The notes below the pieces were generated by a model. It was not told where the DNA came from. It did not search any database and was given only the letters and a program-made list of their open reading frames with translations. The translations under genes were made by a program, and so were the position numbers. Shown here piece after piece: positions 8,104 through 15,790 of a stretch of 39,798 nt of DNA (its first letter is position 1; the number at the start of each line of letters is the position of its first letter). This DNA comes from Pseudomonadota bacterium (GTDB taxonomy: Bacteria; Desulfobacterota; Desulfovibrionia; Desulfovibrionales; Desulfovibrionaceae). The stretch lies in the NCBI GenBank assembly GCA_018822105.1, contig JAHJLB010000024.1, forward strand, positions 1 through 39,798, written 5' to 3'.

Positions 8104-8326
8104 TGTTATCCTCCGCCGTTGTCCTTTGTTTTTCTTCAACGCCCACAATGAATAGCGTTTTCGGATGGAACGCGGCCTCTGCCTCCGCCAAGCTCTGATA
8201 TTCGCGCGCATTCGCCGTCACATGGCCGTCAGGCCAGACAAACACCACAGCCAGAGGCACCAAGGGCAGACTTGCGGCGCAGATGCGCTCAAGGGTTTCT
8301 ATCCGTTTGCCGAGCGCGCGTTTCAT
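8096..8326 (-). CDS. Small unknown protein
   Basis: 76 residues, with AGGAGG upstream of the ATG at 8326. The start is locked into the upstream stop by an ATGA overlap (8323-8326). The N-terminal helix RxxTLERI is followed by hydrophobic VPLAVVFVWPDG and AREYQSLAEAEAAF. No family is recognised. Confidence 0.7.
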   Translation of the reverse strand: MKRALGKRIETLERICAASLPLVPLAVVFVWPDGHVTANAREYQSLAEAEAAFHPKTLFIVGVEEKQRTTAEDNNG

Positions 8327-8778
8327 TTGTGCCCCTCCTGTTGGGCTGCCTCCACAGCGGCTAGCCTGGCCTCCAGGTCTACAAGCTCAACGGTTTTGCG
8401 ATGCCCGTCTAGAAGCCCGGCGAGGGCCGCGCCCTCAAGCGGGGTCAACTTGCCTTCCACCACAGCCCGGAGAACGGCGGCGCTTGCCGCTGCTAGGTTC
8501 CCTGGCAACAGTTCCGGCAGTTCCACCGCGTCAGGGTCAAGCGCCCGATCTTTTGGCGGAGGTGCGAGGCGTTCTAGGCAGAGTCGCAAGGCGACTACGT
8601 TTCCCTCTAGCGCCAATTCAACGGCTTTGCGGCTGAGTGCTTCGGCCTCGCCTTCCAAGAGCGCCAGGGCCGCGCGGGTGGCCTTGTGTCGTGTTCCAAT
8701 GGGTTTGCCTGCCGGATTGCCGGAAACACCTTTCGGGAAGGGCTTCCCCCGCTGCTTTCTCGCTGTATTATCAGCCAT
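8323..8778 (-). CDS. DUF5681-type protein
   Basis: 151 residues from the ATG at 8778, with AAAGGAG nine bases upstream; a further in-frame ATG at 8802 lacks a site. The N-terminus RGKPFPKGVSGNPAGKPIGTRHKATR is the DUF5681 signature, and ALRLCLERLAPPPKDR also recurs in that family. DUF5681 genes are common in prophages, often near packaging genes, but their role is not established. It is followed by the small gene at 8326 with an ATGA overlap and starts inside the ERCC4 gene. Confidence 0.85.
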   Translation of the reverse strand: MADNTARKQRGKPFPKGVSGNPAGKPIGTRHKATRAALALLEGEAEALSRKAVELALEGNVVALRLCLERLAPPPKDRALDPDAVELPELLPGNLAAASAAVLRAVVEGKLTPLEGAALAGLLDGHRKTVELVDLEARLAAVEAAQQEGHK

Positions 8779-9259
8779 TGCTCTTGCTCCTTTGCGCTTC
8801 AACGCCGTGTGCTTTGACTATACTTGCGTATCTGGCGGAGGCCTCCCGCAGATAGTGCCGGAGGTAATGATATGTTGCGTACTCGGCTCCGGGCTTGTTT
8901 CCTGCCCAGATGAATGGGCACTTGTAGCGGACCTGGAAGGCCAGTACGGATTGCATGGCCGCGTGAGGTTTCATGCGCGAACGGTAGCGGCCCTCTGCCA
9001 TGTCCGGCATGGATGCCTCCACCACCACGGCGAAACAGTCCAGGCCAGCGGCGCGCGCAAGCTCTCTCTGGAAACGCTCCCGGCCTTCCCCCGTTAGGCA
9101 GCCCAGCAAATCGTCCAGACTCTTGCGCTCCACGGCGCAGCGGTCCGCCAATCCGGCAAGCGCGTAGTCGCCCGTGGTGAGTGTCCCGGCCTGCACTTCG
9201 CAGTCATAGCCTCCAAAGGTGAAGGGCGCTTGCTCCCTGGTGTCTCGGATGATCTTCAT
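8771..9259 (-). CDS. ERCC4-domain nuclease
   Basis: 162 residues. The XPF/ERCC4 nuclease motifs are all present: IRDTREQAPF (residues 4-13), GDYAL (30-34) and the catalytic ERKxxxD as ERKSLDD (44-50), then LTGEGRERFQREL and FAVVVEA. Family members cut branched DNA such as flaps and forks. Here it sits directly between the primase operon and the DUF5681 gene, so a role in processing replicating or recombining element DNA is likely. The ATG at 9259 overlaps the upstream stop (ATGA). Confidence 0.9.
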   Translation of the reverse strand: MKIIRDTREQAPFTFGGYDCEVQAGTLTTGDYALAGLADRCAVERKSLDDLLGCLTGEGRERFQRELARAAGLDCFAVVVEASMPDMAEGRYRSRMKPHAAMQSVLAFQVRYKCPFIWAGNKPGAEYATYHYLRHYLREASARYASIVKAHGVEAQRSKSNG

Positions 9260-9660
9260 TGCAGCCGCTCCCCGATGTACCCGGCCAACTCGGCAAGGCC
9301 ATCTTTTACCGCCTGTGCGGCCTCCTGGGGCATCGTGTTGGGAAATGCGAGGGCAAGCCCGCCTTCAGCGTTTTTCGTGAGCCCTGCCCCGTATGCCGTG
9401 GCGATAGCCCAGAGGCAGGCATAGCGCCCGGCAGCGGCGCAGGTGTCGATTGGGCCGGGCTCCGGCATGGGCCAGGGGAGGCCCGAAGGCTCCCCGGCGG
9501 TGCTCAAGGCTAGGGTTGGAATTGCATTCGCATAATTCGCAGTATTCGCAGAATTGGGTTGCGCGGGCATTGTGCGAATTATGCGAATATTGCGAATGGA
9601 ATCTGTAGCCGAGTTCGGCCCGTCCGCTGCCCGGTTCTTCCATTTGGCGGCCAAGCTCAT
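9256..9660 (-). CDS. Unknown protein whose coding sequence holds an iteron cluster
   Basis: 134 residues, starting at 9660 in an ATGA overlap with the primase gene. The C-terminal two thirds look like a real small domain (WAIATAYGAGL, AAQAVKDGLAELAGYI). Residues about 22-46 are period-three peptides (xIR xIR xIR, later xAN xAN xAN) that simply translate a DNA repeat array (9526-9597). The N-terminus probably exists to carry that DNA site rather than to form a fold. Function unknown. Confidence 0.7.
   Translation of the reverse strand: MSLAAKWKNRAADGPNSATDSIRNIRIIRTMPAQPNSANTANYANAIPTLALSTAGEPSGLPWPMPEPGPIDTCAAAGRYACLWAIATAYGAGLTKNAEGGLALAFPNTMPQEAAQAVKDGLAELAGYIGERLQ
9526..9597. repeat. Six-copy inverted iteron cluster (candidate origin or regulatory site)
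   Basis: TTCGCA occurs at 9527, 9536 and 9545, and its complement TGCGAA at 9573, 9582 and 9591: two sets of three copies, each with an exact 9-base period. 9526-9541 and 9573-9588 are a perfect 16-bp inverted repeat. It lies inside the gene next to the primase, a classic place for a replication origin. Confidence 0.8.
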
Positions 9661-12113
9661 ACCAGACCCCTGAAGGTCAGAGGGTTGACGCTGTAGCCAG
9701 GTGAGGGGGAACGTCCAGCCTTGCCAGGTTCACGTGCTGGCCCTTGTCCTTGGAATATGTAGGCCCGATCTTCCAAGATGGAGAGCCCGGCCCGCACCTG
9801 TTCCATTTTCGGATAGCGGCCTTTCACCTTCTCGAAGGCTTCCCGCGCCTGGAAAGCGTCAACGCGCCTGTCCACAATCCAGGCCAGAATATGCTTTGCG
9901 CATTCAATGTCCGGCTCCGCGCCCATGAGGGCAAAGGCGGCCTTGGCGTGTTCCGTGAGGACCGCAGCCAGGCCAAGCGCCTGTTGCATGGTGCCTAGGC
10001 CGATAGAGTGCAGGTGCGGGGCGTCGTGCTCCACCAGATGCAGAAGCCCAGCCAGCCGGGCAGCCGCGCCGTGCAACTTCCCGCCCCAATCGGCTATCAG
10101 TTCAAGCTCTCCGCCGGGGCGCAGCTCCGCTTCAACGTCACGATGGAAGTCCGCCCATTCCTGGTAGGCATCCGGCGCAATCTGCAAGATGTAGGGCACG
10201 GGCTTGCCGTCAGAGCCCAGCGCCCACGGCAGGGCCAGAAGGCCGCGCACCTTGGCCGCATATCGGGCTTGCACGGCCTGGGGAATGGGCCTCGGCTCTA
10301 CCTCTCGGCTGCCTACCCGGCTTTTGGGCAGCAGGAACAGGAAGCGCCCCAAGAGGCCACGGCCACGAAAGCCCGGCTTGTCCGCCAGGCCCCGCACAAC
10401 TTCCGGCTGGGGTGAAAGGCAAATGGTCAAGGCCGGGTCATGGAGCACGATATTTTGTCCACTGCGGCGGTCAACGTGGACGGCCTCGCCGGACCAGAAT
10501 TTCAGTACGGCGTCCAGGTTCGGCACGCCCTTGGAGTAGCGGCCCGCCAGGATATCAAACAGGCCGCCCTCTGCCTCTATGATGCCTGCCCGCTCTTGCT
10601 GCCCTTCCATGAATGCCGGGATTGCCTCCGGCGTCACGTCATCAATCAGTAGCCGGGGCGCGGCGGGCACTTCGGGCAACTCGGCTTCAAGCGCCTTGAC
10701 CTCATCTATGAGCTTCCGGCGGTCCTCCGGCGTCTTGGCATTGCCCGCCTTGGCCCGCTTGGCTTCAATGGCTTTTTCCAGCGTCTTGCGCTCGCTCAGG
10801 ATGTTGCGGATGCTCTCCCGCGCCTCTTCCTGAGCTTCCGTCTCCCAATCAATGAGCGGGCGCTTGCAGGCTTCCGCCGTGGCGCTCTTGCGTTCGCCAG
10901 GGGGCAGGGCCGCCAGGGCATAGATGTTGACGGGCTCTGTGTAGTCCGGGCGCACCTGCACCTTGAACTTGCGCTGCCCCGCCACAGCCACACAAGCCAG
11001 GGCATTGATAAGCACCAGCTCAAAAGGCACTTGCAGGCCCTCGGCAACGGCTTCGCAGAACGCCCCCAAGATCGGGGGCAGCAAGGCAGGGTCCACGTCC
11101 GGCACATTCAACGCCGCGAAGCTCACGGGCTTTATGGGGGCCTCTGTCACTGCCACGGGCTTGGATGCTCCGGCCAGTTGCGCCCGCACCACGTCCAGGC
11201 CCTCGGCTTGGTGCAGATCGTTGAAGTCAGTCCGCGCCTTGCCCTGTGCGTCCAGGGGTTCCTTGAAGCTCGGAACGGCCAGAAGCGCCCCCACGGCCAA
11301 GGCCGCCGCAGTCGCTTTGCTCAAGCCAGGGTTAGCATTTGTTAGCCTGTCATCATCCGCGCAAAGCACAAGCTCCCGGTCCGGGTATTTCTGGCGAGCA
11401 TGGGCCGCCACGTGCTCAAGATTCCCGCAGTTGAAGGCGCAGAGGACCGTTTGCCCCGTGGCTTCATGGATGCTCAAGCCCGTTGCAAGGCCCTCGCAGA
11501 TGTACAGGCGTCCATCCTGCCCCTTGACCGGGAAGTAGCCACCTCGAACACGTCCGCCAGAAAAGAACAGCTTGCCGCCGTCCGCCGCGATGGTTTGCAG
11601 GCTTATGGCCTTGCCGTCCTCTGCCAGCACAGGCACCACCAGCCGCCCGTCATTGCCGATCTTGAGGCCGGGGCAGGCCTTCACGCCCTTGTGCTCAAGG
11701 TACAGGTGCGCCGTGCATTCCGTGGCATCGGCCAGGATGCGCCGGGCCTTGTCTGCGGCCTCTGCATGGCGCTTGGCCTCTTCCTCTTGCCGGGCGCGGC
11801 GGTCCACCTCGATACGGGCCTGTAGCGCCTGGCGCTCGGCTGGGCTCAGGGTGCGCTCTTCCTTGGCGGTCCAGGTGTCCGCCTCCACCGTGCAGTAGTT
11901 CTGCCACCAGCCGGAGGCCGGAGGGTCTAGGTGGAGCAAGTATGCCCCGTCTTTGGCGTTGGGTTTGCCGTCAACAGGGCAGCGGTGCAATGCGCCGTCT
12001 GCGATGATTTCCCCAGGGCGCAGGCCCGCCGCTTCAATGACGGTGCGAAACGCGTTCACGGGGTCAGACAGCCCCTCACGGCCCGTAGCGCGGGCACCTG
12101 TCTCTAACAACAT
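9657..12113 (-). CDS. Toprim / DUF3987 primase-helicase-like replication protein
   Basis: 818 residues from the ATG at 12113, with GGAGGG about 8 bases upstream. The N-terminal part carries a DUF7146-like/primase region (HLYLEHKGV, RLVVPVLAEDGKAISLQTI), a toprim-type block near residue 206 (ICEGLATGLSIHEATG) and an acidic CADDD near 249. The C-terminal half is DUF3987, with its P-loop-like PPGERKSAT near residue 403. This arrangement is standard in prophages and satellites and serves to start element replication. It is the core of the minus-strand module: the AlpA-like gene ends just upstream and the iteron gene follows with an ATGA overlap. Confidence 0.88.
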   Translation of the reverse strand: MLLETGARATGREGLSDPVNAFRTVIEAAGLRPGEIIADGALHRCPVDGKPNAKDGAYLLHLDPPASGWWQNYCTVEADTWTAKEERTLSPAERQALQARIEVDRRARQEEEAKRHAEAADKARRILADATECTAHLYLEHKGVKACPGLKIGNDGRLVVPVLAEDGKAISLQTIAADGGKLFFSGGRVRGGYFPVKGQDGRLYICEGLATGLSIHEATGQTVLCAFNCGNLEHVAAHARQKYPDRELVLCADDDRLTNANPGLSKATAAALAVGALLAVPSFKEPLDAQGKARTDFNDLHQAEGLDVVRAQLAGASKPVAVTEAPIKPVSFAALNVPDVDPALLPPILGAFCEAVAEGLQVPFELVLINALACVAVAGQRKFKVQVRPDYTEPVNIYALAALPPGERKSATAEACKRPLIDWETEAQEEARESIRNILSERKTLEKAIEAKRAKAGNAKTPEDRRKLIDEVKALEAELPEVPAAPRLLIDDVTPEAIPAFMEGQQERAGIIEAEGGLFDILAGRYSKGVPNLDAVLKFWSGEAVHVDRRSGQNIVLHDPALTICLSPQPEVVRGLADKPGFRGRGLLGRFLFLLPKSRVGSREVEPRPIPQAVQARYAAKVRGLLALPWALGSDGKPVPYILQIAPDAYQEWADFHRDVEAELRPGGELELIADWGGKLHGAAARLAGLLHLVEHDAPHLHSIGLGTMQQALGLAAVLTEHAKAAFALMGAEPDIECAKHILAWIVDRRVDAFQAREAFEKVKGRYPKMEQVRAGLSILEDRAYIFQGQGPAREPGKAGRSPSPGYSVNPLTFRGLV

Positions 12114-12117
12114 GGGG

Positions 12118-12345
12118 TTAGCCCTCCACCGCAGACACGCCAGCACGGGCGCGCATCCATGCGATGAAGTCCGCGCGGGTATAACCAACCTTTCGGCCAA
12201 GGGTTATGCGGCGCGGCCCAAGGCCTAAGCAATCGAGATTGGCGAGGCGTCCGGCGGAGATTAGCCCGCCTGTGAGTTTCGGGACTTCGGTTCGGGAAAG
12301 GATGGGAGGAAGGGAACGCTCAAGCTCGGTGTAGGCATCAATCAT
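12118..12345 (-). CDS. AlpA-like helix-turn-helix regulator / excisionase
   Basis: 75 residues. LSRTEVPKLTGGLISAGRLANLDCLGLGP then RITLGRKVGYTRADFIAWM has the layout of AlpA/MerR-like winged-helix proteins of mobile elements, which act as excisionase or as activator of the integrase. It is the first gene of the replication operon; its stop lies just before the primase start. A 12-bp dyad (12419-12430) lies 74 bases upstream. Confidence 0.75.
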   Translation of the reverse strand: MIDAYTELERSLPPILSRTEVPKLTGGLISAGRLANLDCLGLGPRRITLGRKVGYTRADFIAWMRARAGVSAVEG

Positions 12346-12418
12346 ACGTCACGTCCGTTGGTTTGGGCTCACAGGGGAAATCCCGTGGTCCCTAAAAACC
12401 CGCCAGACATTCCGCAAG

Positions 12419-12430
12419 AGTTCGTGAACT
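12419..12430. promoter_or_regulatory. Short dyad upstream of the alpA-like gene
   Basis: AGTTC-GT-GAACT, two perfect 5-bp arms. A candidate operator for the element's own regulators. Confidence 0.35.
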
Positions 12431-12436
12431 TACGAC

Positions 12437-12466
12437 AAAAGAAAGGCCCTCACACGCGCAAGGGCC
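12437..12466 (-). terminator. Intrinsic terminator of the 12533-13183 gene
   Basis: On the minus strand GGCCCT (12466-12461) pairs with AGGGCC (12450-12445), followed by TTTCTTTT. It separates the regulator gene from the replication operon, which therefore needs its own promoter in 12346-12436. Confidence 0.75.
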
Positions 12467-12532
12467 AGAAATAGAACAGAAAAAATAATTTAAACTATCT
12501 TTTCCGATTCGTGTTTTGTTCGTGTTGCACTC

Positions 12533-13183
12533 CTAGTCAAAGACGTGCCCGTTATCCTCGTCTCGCATTGCGGCGATAATTTGCGGGTCCACCGGAGAAG
12601 CGTGATTCATGGCCCTCGCCTCTTTAGATAAGAACTTTCTCTGGTGGTATGTATTAGCCCAGGCCTTCAGAAAGGCTATATCATGGCGTCCGGGGAATCC
12701 CGCAGGAGTTTCAATTCCCTTTTCCCACTTTTGGAGTTGCCGCGTTGTCACACCACACAATAGTGCAGCAACTTCCTGGGTAATCGGGCAACGCTTCGTC
12801 CCGCCCTGTCTCGTCCCTTTTACAGCGCCTCCGGCTTTAGCTTCCGCCTGCGGAGTGTCCGCCACTTGGCTTGTATCGGGGGCAGCCGTGGGCGGGCTTT
12901 GTGGCTCAATGACCATGCCGTGAAGTCGCTCATACTCTAGGACTTCAGCGACCTTGAACATATCCACTTTGAGTTGTCTCAATATATCCGACGTTTCTTT
13001 AGGTTGGCGTTTCCCGGTGATTGTGTTCCGCCTCTGATAACAGGGGCATTCACGGGTTAGTTTCACCCCGTCTTGTGTTCCGTACGGGCATAACCCATTC
13101 TTGAATGCTGCAAGCAACTCAAAATCAAGGGCTTTCCACCTTTTCAAAATTTCTGCACCAGTAGCCCATTTTTTTGTAAGCAT
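12533..13183 (-). CDS. Putative DNA-binding protein with C-terminal HTH
   Basis: 216 residues; GGGAG lies upstream of the ATG at 13183. The N-terminal part (TGAEILKRWKALDFELL) is a short domain I do not recognise; a disordered linker rich in P, A, Q and G covers about residues 93-128; then ITQEVAALLCGVTTRQLQKWEKG is a good helix-turn-helix, continuing GFPGRHDIAFLKAWANTY. A cluster CPYGTQDGVKLTRECPCYQ carries three cysteines. It is probably a regulator of the element. It has its own terminator. Confidence 0.65.
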   Translation of the reverse strand: MLTKKWATGAEILKRWKALDFELLAAFKNGLCPYGTQDGVKLTRECPCYQRRNTITGKRQPKETSDILRQLKVDMFKVAEVLEYERLHGMVIEPQSPPTAAPDTSQVADTPQAEAKAGGAVKGTRQGGTKRCPITQEVAALLCGVTTRQLQKWEKGIETPAGFPGRHDIAFLKAWANTYHQRKFLSKEARAMNHASPVDPQIIAAMRDEDNGHVFD

Positions 13184-13298
13184 TCTGTGCTCCCGTGTCT
13201 TGCCTCTCGTAAAGTCCAGAACCAGGCCGCCAGGGGCAGGCAGCTTTTTACGGCGGGAAATTCGCAGCCCCTATGCCCTGGAAAGTTGGCTGTCCGGC

Positions 13299-13625
13299 CT
13301 ACGTCGCGTGCTGCAATGCCTCGGCCACCCACTGATTAAGCGACTTGCCGTGCGCCTCGGCCTGCATGGCGGCGCGGGCGTGAATCTCCGGAGGAATGCG
13401 CAGCATGACCTTGCCCGAATAGGGGCGTTGGGGCTTCAAGCCCTCGCGTTCACAAGTTTCAAGGTAGTCGCTGACTGCCTCCTCGAAAGCCGCGCGCAAC
13501 TCCGCCACAGAATCGCCGTGGAAAGTGACGATATCTCGGATGCCCGCCACGCGGCCAATGAAACAGCCGTCCTCTTCGCTGAATTCTATCCGGGCGCTGT
13601 AGCCCTTGTAAGTCATAGTGCTCAT
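13299..13625 (-). CDS. hicB: HicB-family antitoxin
   Basis: 108 residues. The N-terminal HicB fold (YKGYSARIEFSEEDGCFIGRVAGIRDIVTFHGDSVAEL, AFEEAVSDYL) is followed by a ribbon-helix-helix-like C-terminus (KVMLRIPPEIHARAAMQAEAHGKSLNQWVAEAL). HicB neutralises HicA and represses the operon. Its ATG at 13625 overlaps the hicA stop (13622-13625), so the pair is translationally coupled, toxin first. Confidence 0.92.
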   Translation of the reverse strand: MSTMTYKGYSARIEFSEEDGCFIGRVAGIRDIVTFHGDSVAELRAAFEEAVSDYLETCEREGLKPQRPYSGKVMLRIPPEIHARAAMQAEAHGKSLNQWVAEALQHAT

Positions 13626-13876
13626 GGCTTCACCTTCATTTCTGCCAGAAATTCCCTTACGGCCCGCACCTGATACGGCTTGGCCTCTTTCTCCGGGTGG
13701 GGCCGATGAAAAGTCGCCACCAGCGTTCCGGCCACAAAACGGACGCGCGAACCGCGCCCCTCCACAACCTTGGCCCCTGCGGCGATAAGCAGGGCCTCTA
13801 AGTCCGCCCAATGGATGCTGCCCGAAGCGGGAAAGGCAAATACCGCCGCCAGTGTTTTCCGGTGCCTGTTGTTCAT
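13622..13876 (-). CDS. hicA: HicA-family toxin
   Basis: 84 residues, with the HicA signature ALLIAAGAKVVEGRGSRVRF ... ATFHRPHPEKE ... VRAVREFL. HicA is a ribosome-independent mRNA-cleaving toxin with a dsRBD-like fold. The usual GSH site reads GSR here, with histidines instead in FHRPHP; this version recurs in related proteins, so it may be a normal subfamily. The ribosome site is short (AGGA four bases upstream). It stabilises the element or acts in defence; that is inference. Confidence 0.9.
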   Translation of the reverse strand: MNNRHRKTLAAVFAFPASGSIHWADLEALLIAAGAKVVEGRGSRVRFVAGTLVATFHRPHPEKEAKPYQVRAVREFLAEMKVKP

Positions 13877-13883
13877 ATCGTCC

Positions 13884-13918
13884 TGCTATCAAATAGTGCT
13901 ATCAAGTCATTCTGTCAA
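13884..13918 (-). promoter_or_regulatory. hicAB promoter and direct-repeat operator
   Basis: On the minus strand TTGACA (13918-13913) and TATTTG (13895-13890) have a 17-base spacer. TTGATAGCA occurs twice (13905-13897 and 13892-13884), 13 bases apart, over the -10, as expected for autoregulation. The predicted transcript starts only about 7 bases before the hicA ATG. Confidence 0.6.
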
Positions 13919-14053
13919 GAGGACTCGCCGCTGGCTCTTTTGAACGGAACCACTTTGCCGGGTTGCGCGTTCATGGCTGCCATGACCTCTAGCCCTTGCC
14001 TCTTGCCATTTTTTGCTAATTACTGATATCGATTTTCAAAACAGGAGGGCGTT

Positions 14054-14377
14054 ATGGGTAAATCTGTGTTTGCCTCATTGATTCTGCTATTATTGTGGGC
14101 TGGAACCTGTTGCGCATACACAAGCGCAGACACGGACCGAATGACGACATACGCGGTTATCTTAGGCCGCGCTAGTGCTTGTGGTATTGACACAGGCAAC
14201 GCAGCCGAACGCGTGGGCGCTTGGATGGATAGGACGTTTACTCCCAAAGAAAGAAGCCCGATGATTATGATCTTCGCGACAGGCATGGAGCGGGAGGCAC
14301 GGGCGCAGAAAGAAGGAAGAAGTCCAGATTCATGCGCTTCGCTCAGGCGTACATTGAACGGCTTTCCCTGGCCGTAA
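14054..14377 (+). CDS. Small exported protein of unknown function
   Basis: 107 residues; AGGAGGG lies four bases upstream of the ATG. The signal peptide is clear (GKSVFASLILLLLWAGTCCAYT). The mature part (TTYAVILGRASACGID, VGAWMDRTF, SPDSCASLRR) keeps two or three cysteines that could form a disulphide. Similar short exported proteins occur in proteobacterial genomes, but I know of no function. It converges with the integrase gene, 17 bases apart. Confidence 0.75.
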   Translation: MGKSVFASLILLLLWAGTCCAYTSADTDRMTTYAVILGRASACGIDTGNAAERVGAWMDRTFTPKERSPMIMIFATGMEREARAQKEGRSPDSCASLRRTLNGFPWP

Positions 14378-14394
14378 GCGCGCCAAAGCCTCCA

Positions 14395-15624
14395 TTATTC
14401 TGCGGCAACTCGCTTGAACGGAACGACCTTGCCACCTTCCTTCTGCCCCAAGGACTCCATAGCCGAACGTACAGTTTTATCGTCACTCTTAATATACCGG
14501 GCCGCCATCGCCATGACTTTCCAGCCCATTACGTCCATGAGTTCGCGGATTGTCAGACGGCGGGCCAACCTTGTGGCGACTGTGTGCCGGATGCTATGAA
14601 AAGTTATCTTGTCGTGCTCAATACGGCCATCGTTAAGCCCCAGCCGCTTCACTGTATCATAGTAGGCCTTCGGTCCCTGTTCGTACGGTTGCCCGCTCGG
14701 CTTCGTGAACACGTACGAGTCTGGATTACCCTGCGGGATGCTCTGAAGCAATTCTTCCAAAGAACCCGTCATGGGCAGTTCACGGGTTTCCTTGTTCTTT
14801 GTGTCGGTGAACGTGACCACACAGCGGACAAAATCCACGTTAGCCCACCGGAGGTTGAAGATTTCCGAAGCCCTGGCCCCGGTAAGAAACCCGAAGCGAA
14901 CAAACTTTTCAGCGTGAAGATCGGTTTCCGCCAGGGCAGCCAATATTTCGGCCTCCACCGCTGGGCTAATCACGCGAGTGCGGCGGTTGCTGTTGCCCGG
15001 CCCAACGCAACCAATTCGCTTGCCCGAAGGCGGCGGGTTAGAGATTACGCGGCGGTCATAGGCAAAACGCATGACCCGGCGTAAGGAACCCGTGACATAT
15101 TCCTTCGTACGAGTGGACAGGCCAGCGGCGGCCAGGGCCTTCACAAGATCGTCCCAATGCGGGAGGTCAATATCTTCCAGACGCTCACGACCTAAGAGCG
15201 GTCCAATCCACGACTTGAAGTGCTGCTCTTCCTTGACCCAAGTGCTCGTTTTTTTCTGAGTTCTTGCAACCGGAGCGTATTCGATCTCAAAATACCTTTC
15301 CAACGTCACCCGGCGCTTTTCCTCGACAAGAAGAGCTTCCTCGGAGGCTCGTTTTTTCCGGTCCCCTTCCTGGCGGAACTCCGCTAGAGTACACGGGCCT
15401 TGGCGCAGACGTTGATTGCCCTTAAGCACTTCCAAAAGGTCAAAACAGTCCGAAGGCTTCACGCCTTCGCTGGCCCAACCGACCCCCTCCATATTAGCCT
15501 TGCCTGCCCACCAATACGAAAGCGCATAGTAGCGGTCCGGCACGGCACCGTGCCTCCGGCTCCCATGCTCACGGTAGCGCACCCCGCCCTTCTTATCAGA
15601 GTTCTTCAACGGAACCCATGCCAT
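14395..15624 (-). CDS. int: Tyrosine site-specific recombinase (element integrase)
   Basis: 409 residues. The start at 15624 is chosen for GGAGG upstream; the frame extends further without a site. The catalytic set is visible: R251 (TGARASE), H343-x-x-R346 (HSIRHT), and Y377 (MAARYIK); the usual second His is W368 (MGWKV), a common replacement. The N-terminal part has a DNA-binding arm domain and a SAM-like core-binding domain (ATLxxYF region). It lies beside the right att site, and its start overlaps the right arm sites, so it may repress itself by binding them. Confidence 0.95.
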   Translation of the reverse strand: MAWVPLKNSDKKGGVRYREHGSRRHGAVPDRYYALSYWWAGKANMEGVGWASEGVKPSDCFDLLEVLKGNQRLRQGPCTLAEFRQEGDRKKRASEEALLVEEKRRVTLERYFEIEYAPVARTQKKTSTWVKEEQHFKSWIGPLLGRERLEDIDLPHWDDLVKALAAAGLSTRTKEYVTGSLRRVMRFAYDRRVISNPPPSGKRIGCVGPGNSNRRTRVISPAVEAEILAALAETDLHAEKFVRFGFLTGARASEIFNLRWANVDFVRCVVTFTDTKNKETRELPMTGSLEELLQSIPQGNPDSYVFTKPSGQPYEQGPKAYYDTVKRLGLNDGRIEHDKITFHSIRHTVATRLARRLTIRELMDVMGWKVMAMAARYIKSDDKTVRSAMESLGQKEGGKVVPFKRVAAE

Positions 15625-15642
15625 CGGCACCCCTCCGATTCT

Positions 15643-15754
15643 GTACAAGGACTGTACAAGGAAATAGCCATGACAGATGGTTAAAATCAGTGACGGCCAG
15701 TGAAAGGCAAATACCATTCACAATAAGGCTTGGCAAGGATATTCTTGTACAAAA
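15643..15754. promoter_or_regulatory. Right arm-type integrase sites
   Basis: GTACAAG at 15643 and 15654 (11 bases apart, the same layout as 4509/4520) and GTACAAAA at 15747. They lie between the integrase start and the att core, overlapping where the int promoter should be. Confidence 0.65.
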
Positions 15755-15790
15755 GGGATTTTCAGTGAAGGCTAGTTATGGTCGCTACGC

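Noticed and set aside
8165-9097. 310-codon frame on the + strand
   Set aside because: It lies opposite four well-supported minus-strand genes (DUF5681, ERCC4 and two small proteins) and shows low-complexity composition.
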